Shown one piece after another: positions 1-11,545 of a stretch of 64,000 nucleotides of DNA. Location: assembly GCA_964019135.1 (NCBI GenBank), contig OZ025255.1, positions 25,087,708 through 25,151,707 of the forward strand, given 5' to 3'. This DNA is from Arenicola marina (Eukaryota; Annelida; Polychaeta; Arenicolidae). Each line of letters opens with the position of its first letter. The first letter of the stretch is position 1. A program made the position numbers and the translations under genes. A model generated the notes under the pieces. It saw only the letters and a program-made list of their open reading frames with translations. It had not been told where the DNA came from and did not search any database.

Positions 1-587
1 ATTCGATACACGTGTCCCACCATAGGCCTCGGTAGATTCATTCGATACACGTGTCCCACCGTAGGCCTCTGTAGATTGCTTCCACACACGTGTCCCACCA
101 TAGGCCTCGGTAGATTCATTCGATACACGTGTCCCACCATAGGCCTCGGTAGATTCATTCGATACACGTGTCCCACCGTAGGCCTCTGTAGATTGCTTCC
201 ACACACGTGTCCCACCATAGGCCTCGGTAGATTCTTTCGATACAAGTCCCACCATAGACCTCTGTAGATTGCTTCCATACACGTGTCCCACCATAGGCCC
301 CGGTAGATTGCTTCCATACACGTGTCCCACCATAGGCCCCGGTAGATCGCGTCCATACACGTGCCCCACCATAGGCCTCTGTAGATTGCTTCCATACACG
401 TATCCCACTACAGACTCCGGTAGATTGCTTCCATACACGTGTCCCACCATAGGTCGCGGTAGATTGCTTCCACACACGTGTCCCACCATAGACCTCGGTA
501 GATTGCTTCCATACACGTGTCCCACCATAGGCCTCGGTAGATTGCTTCCATACACGTGTCCCACCATAGGCCCCGGTAGTTTGCAAT
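1..587. repeat. 39-bp minisatellite
   Basis: About fifteen imperfect copies of a 39-bp unit run from the window edge to about 587, so the left end is not seen. Each unit carries ACACGTGTCCCACCATAGGC followed by a CTCGGTAG-like end; most copies hold one CACGTG hexamer. Because 39 is a multiple of three, both strands show long repetitive open frames of 13-residue periods, which I do not regard as genes. The array ends about 60 bp beyond the KNOP1 stop codon, on the 3' side of that gene. Confidence 0.95.
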
Positions 588-643
588 ATGGCTAGGAGCT
601 TAGCAAGAAGCAAATGTGGGCTACATTAATTCATATTCGCATG

Positions 644-2008
644 TTAGTCATTGAATTTCGTCGAGCTAGACTTGCCCTGATCGATGTAAAACTTCTTGCC
701 TTCGCCTGGCGGCGGGGCGAACCCAAGCCCCACCCCTCTCTGTTTACCCAGGTGGAAGTTTAAGGCCCGGTCATACTGGTGACCCAGAGCGGTATTGAGC
801 TGTTTTTGCTTGCTCAAGTCCATTGCCATGTTAGCCTTGACGCCGGCGGCTGCGGCGGGAGCACCACTCAGATCTGATGACGCTGCGGAAGGCTTAAAGC
901 CTCCGAGAAGACGAAGGAACTTCTGCTGCCTGTCATTTGAGTCAAACTGAGCCGAACCCCATTGGCCGAACTTTGCGGCGGTAGGGGGAGCTGCGACCGC
1001 CTTCTCGGACGTGGCTGTGGACACAACGAGACTCGAAGAGTCAGGACTGACACTTCTGTCATTCGTTTCGGAAGTCTCAGCATCGCTTTCACGTTTCTTA
1101 TCTTTTTTCTTCTTCTTTCGCTTCTCTCTGGTCACTACTACCTCCGTTGGCTCGTCTGGGATCTCCGGAGCCACCACTTCACAAAGCGCGGATTTTGAGC
1201 GTTTTTTTTTCTTTGTCTTTGACTTGTCGGCATCATCCTGGACGTTCTGACTGCCCTGTGAGTCATGTATATTGTCGTAGTCAAATGGCACAGTCGTCCC
1301 ATTTGTATTCCTGTCGTTATGAACCTTTTTATGTTTGTTGCTTTTACGTTTCAGCTCCTTAATCTCACCATCCTCTGCACTTAGCGGACACTCTGTAGAA
1401 GCATTTGGCGATTCCACGTTCCCTTCAGACATACTGCCTTCATGAGATCTGTGCTCCTTTCTTTGCCTCTTCGATACGGGAGCATCAGCATTGTCAACTT
1501 GATCATCAAATTCTCTCGAGTGTTTGTTATGCTTTTTTATCTTCTTTTCTGTTGCACATTGCACAACGTCACAAGTATCTGTGGCCTCCTTGTCACTTTT
1601 CACCGGCGACGTTTCCTGACACGTCGCCCCAGCATCGCTCACTGACTTCCGCTTATGCTTGTTTTTCGTAATGCTACGATCCTCTTCAACACTTTTGGAA
1701 CATTTTTCCTCTCCCATTTCAATGTCATTATCCTCTGCTTTCTTTTTCTTCTTTCGTGCTTTCTTGCTGCTTTCGCCATCCTCATCACTTCCACCACTAG
1801 ATGGCAATATTGCACTACCCTTTGGGCTATGTTTATTTGTGGTTAATTCTACGCAAGGAGGCTCGATATCCTTGCGATGTTTCTTCTTCTTCTTCTTCTT
1901 AAGGTTTACTTCGGTGACTTGATTACTCTTTTCCATCTCTTCTTTGTCCATTTTGTCTATTTTTTGTTTCTTTGCCTTGTGTCTTTTATCGCGCTTGTGG
2001 CCTTCCAT
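644..2008 (-). CDS. KNOP1: KNOP1, lysine-rich nucleolar protein 1
   Basis: A 454-residue open frame without introns. Residues 1 to about 340 are low complexity, with many lysine runs (KKKKKK, RKKKKK) and acidic/serine stretches, as expected for a nucleolar protein. The C-terminal 109 residues hold the conserved part: KFGQW near 346, then QKFLRLLGGFK, later YDRAL and RGVGLGF, and a KKFYID close to the end. This order matches the C-terminal domain of vertebrate KNOP1 (SMAP-type domain). The length is close to human KNOP1. The ATG lies one base after a good 3' splice site on the minus strand (pyrimidine run, then TTGCAG with AG at 2011-2010), so a 5' untranslated exon, or an extra coding exon, probably lies upstream to the right. 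No clear AATAAA is seen between the stop and the 39-bp array. Its exact molecular role is not known to me beyond nucleolar localisation. Confidence 0.9.
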   Translation of the reverse strand: MEGHKRDKRHKAKKQKIDKMDKEEMEKSNQVTEVNLKKKKKKKHRKDIEPPCVELTTNKHSPKGSAILPSSGGSDEDGESSKKARKKKKKAEDNDIEMGEEKCSKSVEEDRSITKNKHKRKSVSDAGATCQETSPVKSDKEATDTCDVVQCATEKKIKKHNKHSREFDDQVDNADAPVSKRQRKEHRSHEGSMSEGNVESPNASTECPLSAEDGEIKELKRKSNKHKKVHNDRNTNGTTVPFDYDNIHDSQGSQNVQDDADKSKTKKKKRSKSALCEVVAPEIPDEPTEVVVTREKRKKKKKDKKRESDAETSETNDRSVSPDSSSLVVSTATSEKAVAAPPTAAKFGQWGSAQFDSNDRQQKFLRLLGGFKPSAASSDLSGAPAAAAGVKANMAMDLSKQKQLNTALGHQYDRALNFHLGKQRGVGLGFAPPPGEGKKFYIDQGKSSSTKFND

Positions 2009-2011
2009 CCT

Positions 2012-3070
2012 GCAACTAGAGAAAACGAGGTATTTAATAGTGTATTGCGGTACTTGTTAAGTACTTGAGCAGTATTTGAAGTGCTCGTCAAGGGGGTACA
2101 ACAAGTCATGTGTACGTATACCACAGGTGCGTGGTAAGTTTAGCTCTATTTATTGCGAGAACCCACAATGCTTAGGTTGGTTGTATATTCAGGACGTTTT
2201 AACCAATTCTGGTCATATCGGGTCAATGGGAAAAAGATGGGAAGAACGGAGCCATGTCCCCGGAGGAACCATCAAAATATGCTAGATATATTTTTGCTGC
2301 TGGTCCTGGATTTTTTACCCGCTAACATTTTGGCTGGTAAAAAAAGTGTCCAGTGTACACAAACAACATGGCACCAGCCGATCAGGTTGTCGCATTTTGA
2401 GCTGGGAGCGCTATGATTGTCGTCATAGCGCTCCCGTCTGCCGGCTAAATTTAAAACTGCCCGCCCATCCGGCGGGCAGGCAGGTCTCTGGCTAATACCA
2501 TGCCCCAGAAAGGCTCAGGCACTGGTACAATATAAAGAATCAAGGCTCGAGTGCATGGTGACGGTCTGCTGTACTCGGTGTACCAAGTGTTGCCACACCA
2601 CCGTTGGCAAAATCTTGGATTCACCATTGCTCACCCCATCTAGCTATACTTATCACTATGGTAGGCCACTGGTTGATCTAAGGGGAGTTACTGAACCATT
2701 GCAAAATCCGACACAAACCCTCCACCCCACACACTTTTTCAAATGCTAGTTCCACCCTCAAACGCTGAGATTGTTATAACAAATCACATATAACAGATTA
2801 TGTATACTGGCACTTTGCATGCCAAAAAGTTGAGTAATAACGTCATTGGATGGAGGGAGAGGTATAGTGGGTAGAAGGGATACATGAATACATAAAGTTA
2901 TCAACATGGTTACCGTAATGGTATACCTCCTTCCCCTCATCCCCTTGCACCTACTAACTCCCTTCCTTTTTGTACATAATTACAGCATGTTGTCATACCC
3001 ATGCACTGTGCCCCGAACAAGTATAAATAGGCCATTGAGTACTGCTTTGATAATCTTTACAAAATGTTAC
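2012..3070. other. Gene-free stretch with SINE fragment
   Basis: No coding exon seen. Positions about 2175-2267 hold a 5'-truncated minus-strand copy of the tRNA-derived SINE found elsewhere in the window: it starts with GGTTGGTTGTATATTCAGGA and reads into the conserved body with GGAGCCATGTCCCCGG. Around 2440-2510 a sequence with GGCGGGCAG and TCTGGCTAATACC resembles 9260-9350, so a second dispersed repeat family is present. The 5' untranslated exon of KNOP1 may also lie here, but I could not place it. Confidence 0.6.
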
Positions 3071-5790
3071 AGGCTGAAATAAAACATTTCTTTTGTAATA
3101 CAGCAATGTTTAGCCAATGCTACTGCCACCTTTAGACCTATTTATACATATCCATCTAGCTCTCAACATTTCTTCACAGATTTAATTGTGGGTTAATTGC
3201 TTATGGATTTAGGAAAAAAATTGTTTTGTTCTTGTTTTCCCACTGTGTAACAGGTATAAATGAATCTGGGAAATCAGCAATTTAGTACCATATATCTGTC
3301 CTTCCTTTGTATACAGGGAGTTCTTCTTTTAATTCATTGTGATCTGGGTATAAAGAAGTGTATTCTTCGTTATCTGGGATCACGACCCCCCCTTGCCCCC
3401 CCCCCATATATTGTGATCTGTTCTGAATTTTGCTAGGTGTATGTAAGATATATCTGGAAATTCAGGATGCCTTGACAGAAGGCAAAAAGGGAGGGGTCTA
3501 GGGAAGCCCCCTCCCTCTGCCACTAGAGCACTATACCATCTCAGTAAGCTGGAAATGGTATCAGACAGTCATGTAATAATATGAGACTGTGAAGTAGCCT
3601 TAAAGAATCCAATTAAGAGATGCTAAGATTTTACCCAGTCACCTCAATGCTTAGACAGGTGGCAGGTTTTGGGGCAATATTAGGCAATAAAAGTATGCAT
3701 GCCATATGGAAGGGGGGGGGGGAGGGGTATCTATGAATGGAGAGAGGATGTTTAGGGGATAGGGCTTATGTAGTTCCATAGATGTAACACTGTCCACTCT
3801 GATGTGTTGCTAAACTTTTCCAGAGAAAGGAGGTACTGGTAAATTACTAAGGAGGTGTGGATCATAGAGAACTTGCAACTAGGGGGAGGTGGCATGCCCC
3901 TCCCTGGCTTATCCGCTCAGAACTGATAAGCCAGGGAGGGGTATGCAACAAGGCTGGCTGCTGTGCCCCCCCACCCCCCTGCTTGAAATAAAACATTTCT
4001 TTTGTAATACAGCAATATTTAGCCAATGCTACTGCCACCTTTAGACCTATTTATACATATCCATCTAGCTCTCAACATTTCTTCACAGATTTAATTGTGG
4101 GCTAATTCCTTACATGGATTTAGGAAAAAAATTGTTTTGTTCTTGTTTTCCCACTGCGTAACAGGTATAAATGAATCTGGGAAATCAGCAATTTAGTACC
4201 ATATATCTGTCCTTCCTTTGTATACAAGGAGTTCTTCTTTTAATTCATTGTGATCTGGGTATAAAGAAGTGTATTCTTCATTATCTGGGATCACGACCCC
4301 TCCTTGCCCCCCCCCCATATATTGTGATCTGTTCTGAATTTTGCTAGGTGTATGTAAGATATATCTGGAAATCCAGGATGCCTTGACAGAAGGCAAAAAG
4401 GGAGGGGTCTAGGGAAGCCCCCTCCCTCTGCCACTAGAGCACTATACCATCTCAGTAAGCTGGAAATGGTATCAGACAGTCATGTAATAATATGAGACTG
4501 TGAAGTAGCCTTAAAGAATCCAATTAAGAGATGCTAAGATTTTACCCAGTCACCTCAATGCTTAGACAGGTGGCAGGTTTTGGGGCAATATTAGGCAATA
4601 AAAGTATGCATGCCATATGGAAGGGGGGGGGGGGGGGGGGAGGGGTATCTAAGAATGGAGAGAGGATGTTTGGGGGATAGGGCTTATGTAGTTCCATAGA
4701 TGTAACACTGTCCACTCTGATGTGTTGCTAAACTTTTCCAGAGAAAGGAGGTACTGGTAAATTACTAAGGAGGTGCAGATCATAGAGAACTTGCAACTAG
4801 GGGGAGGGGGCATGCCCCTCCCTGGCTTATCCGCTCAGAACTGATAAGCCAGGGAGGGGTATGCAACAAGGCAATATTAGGCAATAAAAGTATGCATGCC
4901 ATATGGAAGGAGGGGGGGGGGAGGGGTATCTAAGAATGGAGAGAGGATGTTTGGGGGATAGGGCTTATGTAGTTCCATAGATGTAACACTGTCCACTCTG
5001 ATGTGTTGCTAAATATTTCCAGAGAAAGGAGGTTCTGGTAAATTACTAAGGAGGTGCTGATCATAGAGAACTTGCAACTAGGGGGAGGTGGCATGCCCCT
5101 CCCTGGCTTATCCGCTCAGAACTGATAAACCAGGGAGGGGTATGCAACAAGTGATGTTTGGGGGATATGGCTTATCTAGTTCCATAGATGTAACACTGTC
5201 CACTCTGATGTGTTGCTAAGCTTTTCCAGAGAAAGGAGTTACTGGTAAATTACTAAGGAGGTGCGGATCATAGAGAACTTGCAACTAGGGGGAGGGGGCA
5301 TGCCCCTCCCTGGCTTATTCGCTCAGAACTGATAAGCCAGGGAGGGGTATGCAACAAGTGATGTTTGGGGGATAGGGCTTATCTAGTTCCATAGATGTAA
5401 CACTGTCCACTCTGATGTGTTGCTAAGCTTTTCCAGAGAAAGGAGTTACTGGTAAATTACTAAGGAGGTGCGGATCATAGAGAACTTGCAACTAGGGGGA
5501 GGGGGCATGCCCCTCCCTGGCTTATTCGCTCAGAACTGATAAGCCAGGGAGGGGTATGCAACAAGTGATGTTTGGGGGATAGGGCTTATGTAGTTCCATA
5601 GATGTAACACTGTCCACTCTGATGTATTGCTAAACTTTTCCAGAGAAAGGAGGTACTGGTAAATTACTAAGGAGGTGCGGATCATAGAGAACTTGCAACT
5701 AGGGGGAGGGGGCATGCCCCTCCCTGGCTTATCAGTTCTGAGCGGATAAGCCAGGGAGGGGTATGCAACAAGGCTAGCTGCTGTGCCCCC
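3071..5790. repeat. Nested tandem duplication block
   Basis: A segment of about 0.9 kb (3071 to about 3971) is repeated almost identically at about 3983-4870. Shorter copies of its right-hand part follow at about 4870-5150, 5150-5345, 5345-5560 and 5560-5780. Shared landmarks are GATGTAACACTGTCCACTCT, TTGCAACTAGGGGGAGG and a palindrome. Copies differ by few substitutions and by the length of poly-G runs, so the duplications look recent. No gene is seen. A diverged relative of 3275-3400 ends the window at 63820-64000. Confidence 0.92.
3892..5766. repeat. Six copies of a 55-bp palindrome
   Basis: Each copy can form a hairpin with a stem CCCCTCCCTGGCTTATC pairing to GATAAGCCAGGGAGGGG and an 11-base loop. 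Copies lie at about 3892-3946, 4811-4865, 5091-5145, 5289-5343, 5505-5559 and 5712-5766. In the first five the loop reads CGCTCAGAACT (two have a TT-for-TC change at the stem end and one has AAC for AGC in the stem). In the last copy the loop is exactly inverted, AGTTCTGAGCG. Confidence 0.93.
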
Positions 5791-5799
5791 CCCCCTCCC

Positions 5800-6892
5800 C
5801 CCCTGCCCTCTACTGATTTACTGTTACTATACCTGTGGTTTGAGAATCTGGCTTGCCCGTAAGGCGTAACCAGGCCTGGCTCACTCTAAGAAGATAGATC
5901 TTTCTCCTTAGACCTGGTTATATTTAACTTAGCTTGCCTGGGGTCGTGGGCAGGTAGTGGGGGCCCTGCACTTGCACAAAATGTCAATTGTCATGCAGTC
6001 ATGTAGCCTGAATGTTCAGACGTTACAGTTTGACAGTCTTACAGTCACAAGAACAAGTGTCAAGACTGTACCGTCTGAACATTCAGGCTAGCACTTATAC
6101 TAGTCTATAGCCTATAGAGAGTATAGTATAGGTATAGCTGCTTTGCACTGTTGCAATCATGTCACGCGGACATGTGAGGTTTTCCCAGACAATTTTTCAA
6201 TTAATGCTCAGGGTTGGAGGACCCTCAGCCAGCAATGTTCGAAATCTCTGAGGAGTATGCATGTCCAAATATTGAACTAACACTAGATATCACTATATAC
6301 TTACTATCAAGTTAAGATATATACCGAAGTGGCCGAAGTGACTGTAGTCTACAGCTGCAGACAGTAGAACATCAGTGAACATGTGGCCACAGCGAGCGTG
6401 TTGCCAAGACTGCCGCACCGCGGCGCTGTAGGGGGTGGGGGGGGGAGGACGGGAACCAGCGTGAATTTCTGAATTTCGGTCGAACTTTAAATTGTACATC
6501 GTCGTTTGTTTTTTTACACGCATGACACACAGCAGTGGGAGGGATGCCCTCATTGATATATGACAAACTAGGGGTAATTGTGTACTTTTTGACCTCCTAT
6601 CTACTTTCGCACTAGGGTCATGCGTATATGATATAGATATCATCTATTTCATGTGGGCGATAATGGGGATGTGATTGAAAAATTGGCCCATTTTGACCGG
6701 TCCGTTCGTTTACCGCCAACTGCCGTCCCGTAGCCGTAGGTGATCTTAATAGCGGGGTTCCACTGTATATGTACCCAATCTAAATAAATTTGACGGTTTA
6801 AATAATTTCTCATTTGTTATCTCATTTCTGCACATTTCTCAGCTGTAAATAGATGTGATGGAGATTATAGGTGGTCAAGATATATATACGAC
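5800..6892. other. Gene-free stretch
   Basis: No gene seen. Apart from the small palindromic element at 6004-6090 it holds poly-G runs (about 6430-6450) and unique-looking sequence. Short open frames here have no recognisable features. Confidence 0.5.
6004..6090. mobile_element. Short palindromic MITE, copy 1
   Basis: An 87-bp element with terminal inverted repeats TAGCCTGAATGTTCAGAC and its reverse complement. Both ends are TA, which would fit a TA target duplication of the Tc1/mariner type, although TA could simply belong to the repeats. The interior is shared, in the opposite orientation, with the copy at 7632-7730. Too small to encode anything. Confidence 0.82.
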
Positions 6893-7442
6893 TAAAGTCA
6901 AAGTCATAAATGCCGTAGACTCACGTTTCGGCCCATATTTTCCGCGAATTTGGCGCGAGCGCTCTAAAAATCACTGACCTGACAAAGCAATCCTGTGCAA
7001 TTTTAATGATACCAAATTTACGTGTGTACTGTGAGCTTATCCTTTTTTAAGACACAAACAATATTTCTCCATGCTGATACTCCATTGGCAGCAGACACTT
7101 TGTGACACTTAGACTAAATCACAGACAATGAAAGGCTGTTGCCATGGCGCGCGTGGCTGGTGCAAATATAGCTCAGAGCACGTTTGGCGCCATGGCAACT
7201 ACGTTATTTTATGACGTGCTTTAGTATGTTTACGAAACTGCGTTTCGTGCCAATGGAGTGTCAGCATGGAGAAATATTGTTTGTGTCTTAAAACAGGATA
7301 ACCTCGCAGTACGCATGCAAGTTTGGTATCATTAAAATTGCACAGGGTTGCATTGTCAGGTCAGTGATTTTTAGAGCGATCGCGCCAAATACGCGGAAAA
7401 TATGGGCCGAAACGTGAGTCTACGGCATTTATGACTTTGACC
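6893..7442. mobile_element. Foldback element, copy 1
   Basis: About 550 bp with inverted arms of about 210 bp. The left arm begins AAGTCATAAATGCCGTAGAC; the right arm ends with the reverse complement near 7440. The arms share TTTCGGCCCATATTTTCCGC and a segment reading AATATTTCTCCATGCTGA, with scattered mismatches. No transposase frame, so it is a non-autonomous element. It abuts a related copy at 7453. Confidence 0.85.
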
Positions 7443-7452
7443 ATAGCTAGTC

Positions 7453-8114
7453 AGTCATAAATACCGTAGACACACGTTTATTTGCCCCGATCACTCTCAA
7501 TATCCCTGACGTGAAAAAGCAACACTAGACCATTTTAATGATACTAAACTTAAACGTTTGTACTGCGATGTTAGGCCTATTCTTTTTTAAGATACAAACA
7601 ATATATCTCCATGCTGACACTCCATTGGCAGTAGCCTGAATGTTCAGACAGTACAGTCTTGACACTTGTTCTTGTGACTGTTATAGTAAGCATCAGACTG
7701 TCAAACTGTAACGTCTGAACATTCAGGCTACATTGCCATTGGCAGCAGCAACACTTTCGCAAATAGACTAAATCACAGGCAATGAAAGGATCTATAGTTG
7801 CCATGGCCTTCTCGTAGCTGGTATAAATATAGAGCATGTATTGTTCAAAGCACGTTCGTCGCTATGGCAACCATCATTTTATGACACATGTGTTAGTATT
7901 TGGCGACAGAGCATTTTCTGCCAATGGAGTGTCAGCATGGAGAAATATTCTTTGTGTCATAAAGAAGGATAACATTGCATTACAAATGTAAGTTTGGTAG
8001 CATTAAAATGGTCTAGTGTTGCTTTCTCACGTCAGGGATTTTGAGAGGGATCGAGGCAAATTCATGGAAAATATAGGCCGAAACGTGTGTCTACGGCATT
8101 TATGACTGACTTTT
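7453..8114. mobile_element. Foldback element, copy 2, with nested MITE
   Basis: A diverged relative of the element at 6893-7442: the same inverted ends (AGTCATAAATACCGTAGACA on the left, its complement near 8100) and the same TCTCCATGCTGACACTCCAT segment near the centre on both arms. The 99-bp MITE at 7632-7730 interrupts the left half next to CCATTGGCAG, so the foldback copy is older than that insertion. Confidence 0.85.
7632..7730. mobile_element. Short palindromic MITE, copy 2 (nested)
   Basis: The same TAGCCTGAATGTTCAGAC terminal inverted repeats as at 6004-6090, with the interior in opposite orientation and about 12 bp longer. It sits inside foldback copy 2. The repeat flanked by CCATTGGCAG before and CCATTGGCAGCAG after suggests a small host duplication, or a rearrangement on insertion. 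Confidence 0.82.
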
Positions 8115-9884
8115 GGCTAAAGTAACACTAGACCATTTTAATGATACCAAACTTATGTTTGTACTGCAATGTTATCCTTTTGACTTTGACTTTTTGACTT
8201 ATGACTTTAGTCAGCGGTAAATATGGTAGGCCTAGTTGTTTTGAAATGACTGTCGATAATCAATATGTGTCAGCGGTACACGATGAGGCCTGTCAGTGGT
8301 AAATAAAAGAAACGAAGACCGCTGGATGATTTGACTGTGGAGGGGAAGGGGGTGTAGGCCTCATGTAGCTGGGGAATGGGACACTATTTCTCTACTCCAG
8401 GTAGGTAGCCAACTCATCGTCCCGTGATATCCAACCGTGTCTTCCCGCTGCTGTAGTTCCATCTGCGAAACCTTTATTACCCTTTATTAAGTCATAAATG
8501 CTGTAGAGTGAGGTTTCTAATTACTGATGCGAAAAAGCAACACTGTGCAATTTTAAATTTGCATATTATGCTTTTTTTTTACCCTAAAACTAAAAAAGTC
8601 AAAATATAAATATGAATGATTCGAATAATTAAATCATCCAAGATTTCTTTTGTCTATATTCCATGCACAGGCACAGTAAATCAACTGATACAGAAGGGTG
8701 GGGGGTCTGTAGGCTTATTAGTAGGCAGTGCAGACCCCCCCCTTCCCCTCTGTGTTAGTCAATTTACTGTGCCTGTGATCCCATGCATGCCAGAGAGTCA
8801 GGCTCTCAGCCTTGCCCATGATACCAATTTACCACAGGTTTTCAACTTAGTGGTAAACGACATCAGTTTGAATGCTTCACGATGCTTTGTTATAAGTAGC
8901 AGTTCGGTGACAGAGTTCTATGGTATCCTGTGATAGATACGTTTGCTACATCACAGCTGAAACAGTGATATTTATTAGGTTTCTGAATTTATAGAATGAA
9001 ACAATCAAGTTTTCTGAAAATTGTGATATATATATTGCTTGGGCTTAGTAATGGCGTGAAAGAGCTCGATATGCAACTTCAATAATAGCAAACTTACATT
9101 TGTACTGCAATGTTATCCCTTTTTAGGACACAAAGAATATTTCTTTATGCCGACAGTCAATTGGCAGCAGACGCACTTTTGATTATCATATAAAATTGTG
9201 AGCTCTATGATTTTCTTCTAAACCTGCTGACAAAAAGCCCCTCATTTGGGTGGGTAAGCAGCACCTGAGTGCCCACCAAATTGAAAATCTACCCACCAAA
9301 ATTGAAACTGCCCACCCATCAGTGGGTCTTTGGCTAATACCCTGCCAGTTATATATAATATGGTAATGGTTATAGAAGCCTTGGCTTTGTAATGTTCCAG
9401 CAGTGGCCACTAGCACTTGCTTAAAAGTTGTAGATGTATAATAGTACTATTTATAGATTGCCAGTAGTAGCAATTTGTGTTTAAAAACTGAAGACACAGC
9501 AATGTAAATGCTATTAGATAGAACAGGAGGGTTGCTGTATAGAATATGATAAAACAGAGGGAGGAGGTAGGGAGACCCTATATGCTATACTCCTTCACCC
9601 CCTCCCTATCTTTTCCATTATATAATCCCATATGCCTGTTCCTCTGCTTGTTTCGCATTGTAAATATGTAGTGAGCAGACTGTAATATTTCATTTAAATT
9701 AATGTCCCATTATTTTTTGTATATTCCATAAAGGATCTCTGGGGCACTCACTCAGTGGGACCCACCCTCTGGCCTCACATTGCATGTGGAATTGGTTACC
9801 AGGTACCACACATTTACGCAGTTAGGTAGCATTTAAATGCAAGATAAATTCCTTGTTCCTTACAGATCTCATGTATCTATATTT
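8115..9884. other. Gene-free stretch with foldback fragments
   Basis: Partial, decayed copies of the 6893-8114 foldback family are recognisable around 8110-8210, 8485-8570 and 9050-9180 (shared pieces include GCAATGTTATCC and CACAAAGAATATTTCT). Around 9215-9350 lies a repeat with CCCACCAAATTGAAAATCTA and TCTTTGGCTAATACC, related to 2440-2510. No coding exon seen. Confidence 0.6.
8666..8777. repeat. 112-bp hairpin element
   Basis: Inverted ends CACAGGCACAGTAAAT and ATTTACTGTGCCTGTG match over 16 bp; inside, GGGGGGTCTG faces CAGACCCCCC. The outer flanks ATTCCATG and ATCCCATG match in 7 of 8 bases, a possible 8-bp target duplication. Likely a miniature transposon. Confidence 0.75.
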
Positions 9885-11446
9885 ACATTGTATCTAAAAC
9901 AAACTTGGATAAGTTTGGCATATGTTCGGGTTTAAAGGTTAATGTAGAAAAAACTAAAGCTGTCTGGCTGGGGAAAAGAGATCCAGAAAGAAAACCTATA
10001 TGTTCGGAGCTGCCAATTTCTTGCGGGGAAGAGTTTACCTTGCTGGGTATCAAATTTTGTGTAAATCTACAAGATATGATTAGCATTAATTATAGCCACA
10101 AGGTAGCGGAATTTGAAAAAGTTTTAACGATATATGGCAAGAGAAATCTCTCTCTAGGAGGGAGAGTGACTGTTGTTAAAGTGATCGCCTTGCCAAAACT
10201 TATCCATGTCTTAACCGTACTTCCAACGCCCGGAAAACAATATATTGATAGAATAAACAATGTCATTCGTAGGTTTGTGTGGAACAACAAAAAACCCAGA
10301 ATATCTCTGAATAGAATGGCCCAATCTGTCGAAAATGGCGGAGTAAACCTGCCTCTAATACAACTGAAGATACAAGCTCTTAAGATAACATGGATACAAA
10401 GACTAATATCCAACGAAGGTTCATGGCAAGAACTCTTCTGTGAGACTATATGCAGTGAACGTCGAATGTGCTGGGAATTGGATCTCCTTTCTTTAAAACA
10501 GTTTACAACGGTATCAAATCCTTTCTGGGCCGAAGTCTTTATGGCATGGTATAAATACAGATCGAGCTTAAATGAGGTGCAAACGGTTTTTGAATATCCA
10601 CTTTGGAACTCGTTCTTTATGAAAAACGATAATCTTCGAAAGCGAAAACATGACCTTATTAGATGTGGCGTGATGTTTATTAATGATCTTGTTGATGACA
10701 ACGGAAATTTATTCGGTTGGGAAACGTTTGTACAGAAACATCATGCAGATCTAAATTTCGTAGACTTTTATAGTTTGATTCATTGTATACCACGCGAATG
10801 GAAAGAGGCGTGTAAAAATGTAAATGTAAAACTACCACATGTACCTTGGGGCTGGACAGCATCTATTTTAAATTCACACCTATGCAAATATGTTCATAGA
10901 AAACTGGTTGGGTCCTTGGATTATCATGTAAAGAATAAAGAAAAGTGGGCAGCAGTGTTTAACGAGCAAATAGATAGCGGCAAATGGAGTCAAATATATA
11001 ATTTACCATTGCACTGTACCATTAATGAAAGTACGAGAAGTTTCCAGTATTTAATCTTACATCGAGCACTTGTGACGAATATTTTTCTTCATAAATGTAA
11101 GTTAAAACCCAATGATAGATGTGATTTTTGCGGAAGCGAACCAGAAACTATAGAACATTTGTTGTTTAGTTGCCGGCATATAAAGCCTTTGTGGTCTCTT
11201 TTGGTACTATGGTTAAATGAGTCATGCAATATATCCTTACCAGTCGATTTTCAGTCATGTATATTGGGTGAACGTAAGACCTTATACAGCCAACTCATTA
11301 ATCATGTATTTTTAATAACTAAGAAGTATATATATAGATGTAAATGGATGAATATAGCTCCGAATTTTATCGGTATTAAAAACACTATTATATATCATTA
11401 TAAATTAGAAAAGTACACGTCCAAAATCTCACATTGTATCTAAAAC
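9885..11446 (+). mobile_element. LINE (non-LTR retrotransposon) fragment, L1/Tx1-like
   Basis: One open frame of about 510 codons starts directly after the left repeat, without a real start codon. It enters in the end of the reverse transcriptase domain (GLKVNVEKTKAVWLG), continues through the thumb region (SLGGRVTVVKVIALPKLIHV, later FVWNNKKPRISL and GGVNLPLI), and holds a zinc-knuckle near its end, CDFCGSEPETIEHLLFSC, of the zf-RVT type. The apurinic endonuclease and most RT motifs are missing. A perfect 16-bp direct repeat, ACATTGTATCTAAAAC, lies at 9885-9900 and 11431-11446, as a target duplication would. The stop codon of the frame lies inside the right repeat, so the copy has no 3' UTR and no poly(A). 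The frame is intact, so insertion is probably young. Family assignment (L1/Tx1 clade) is by memory of the C-terminal region. Confidence 0.88.
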
Positions 11447-11545
11447 TATTTTTTAGAAATAGATAGGCCTATTGCAAAGATATGATTAACAGATGCAGGT
11501 AGAACTAGTTTTGATAACTTTTAATTTTGACCTCTGTTTTTTCAG

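Noticed and set aside
1..613. CRISPR-like array
   Set aside because: Units are contiguous with no unique spacers, and the genome is eukaryotic.
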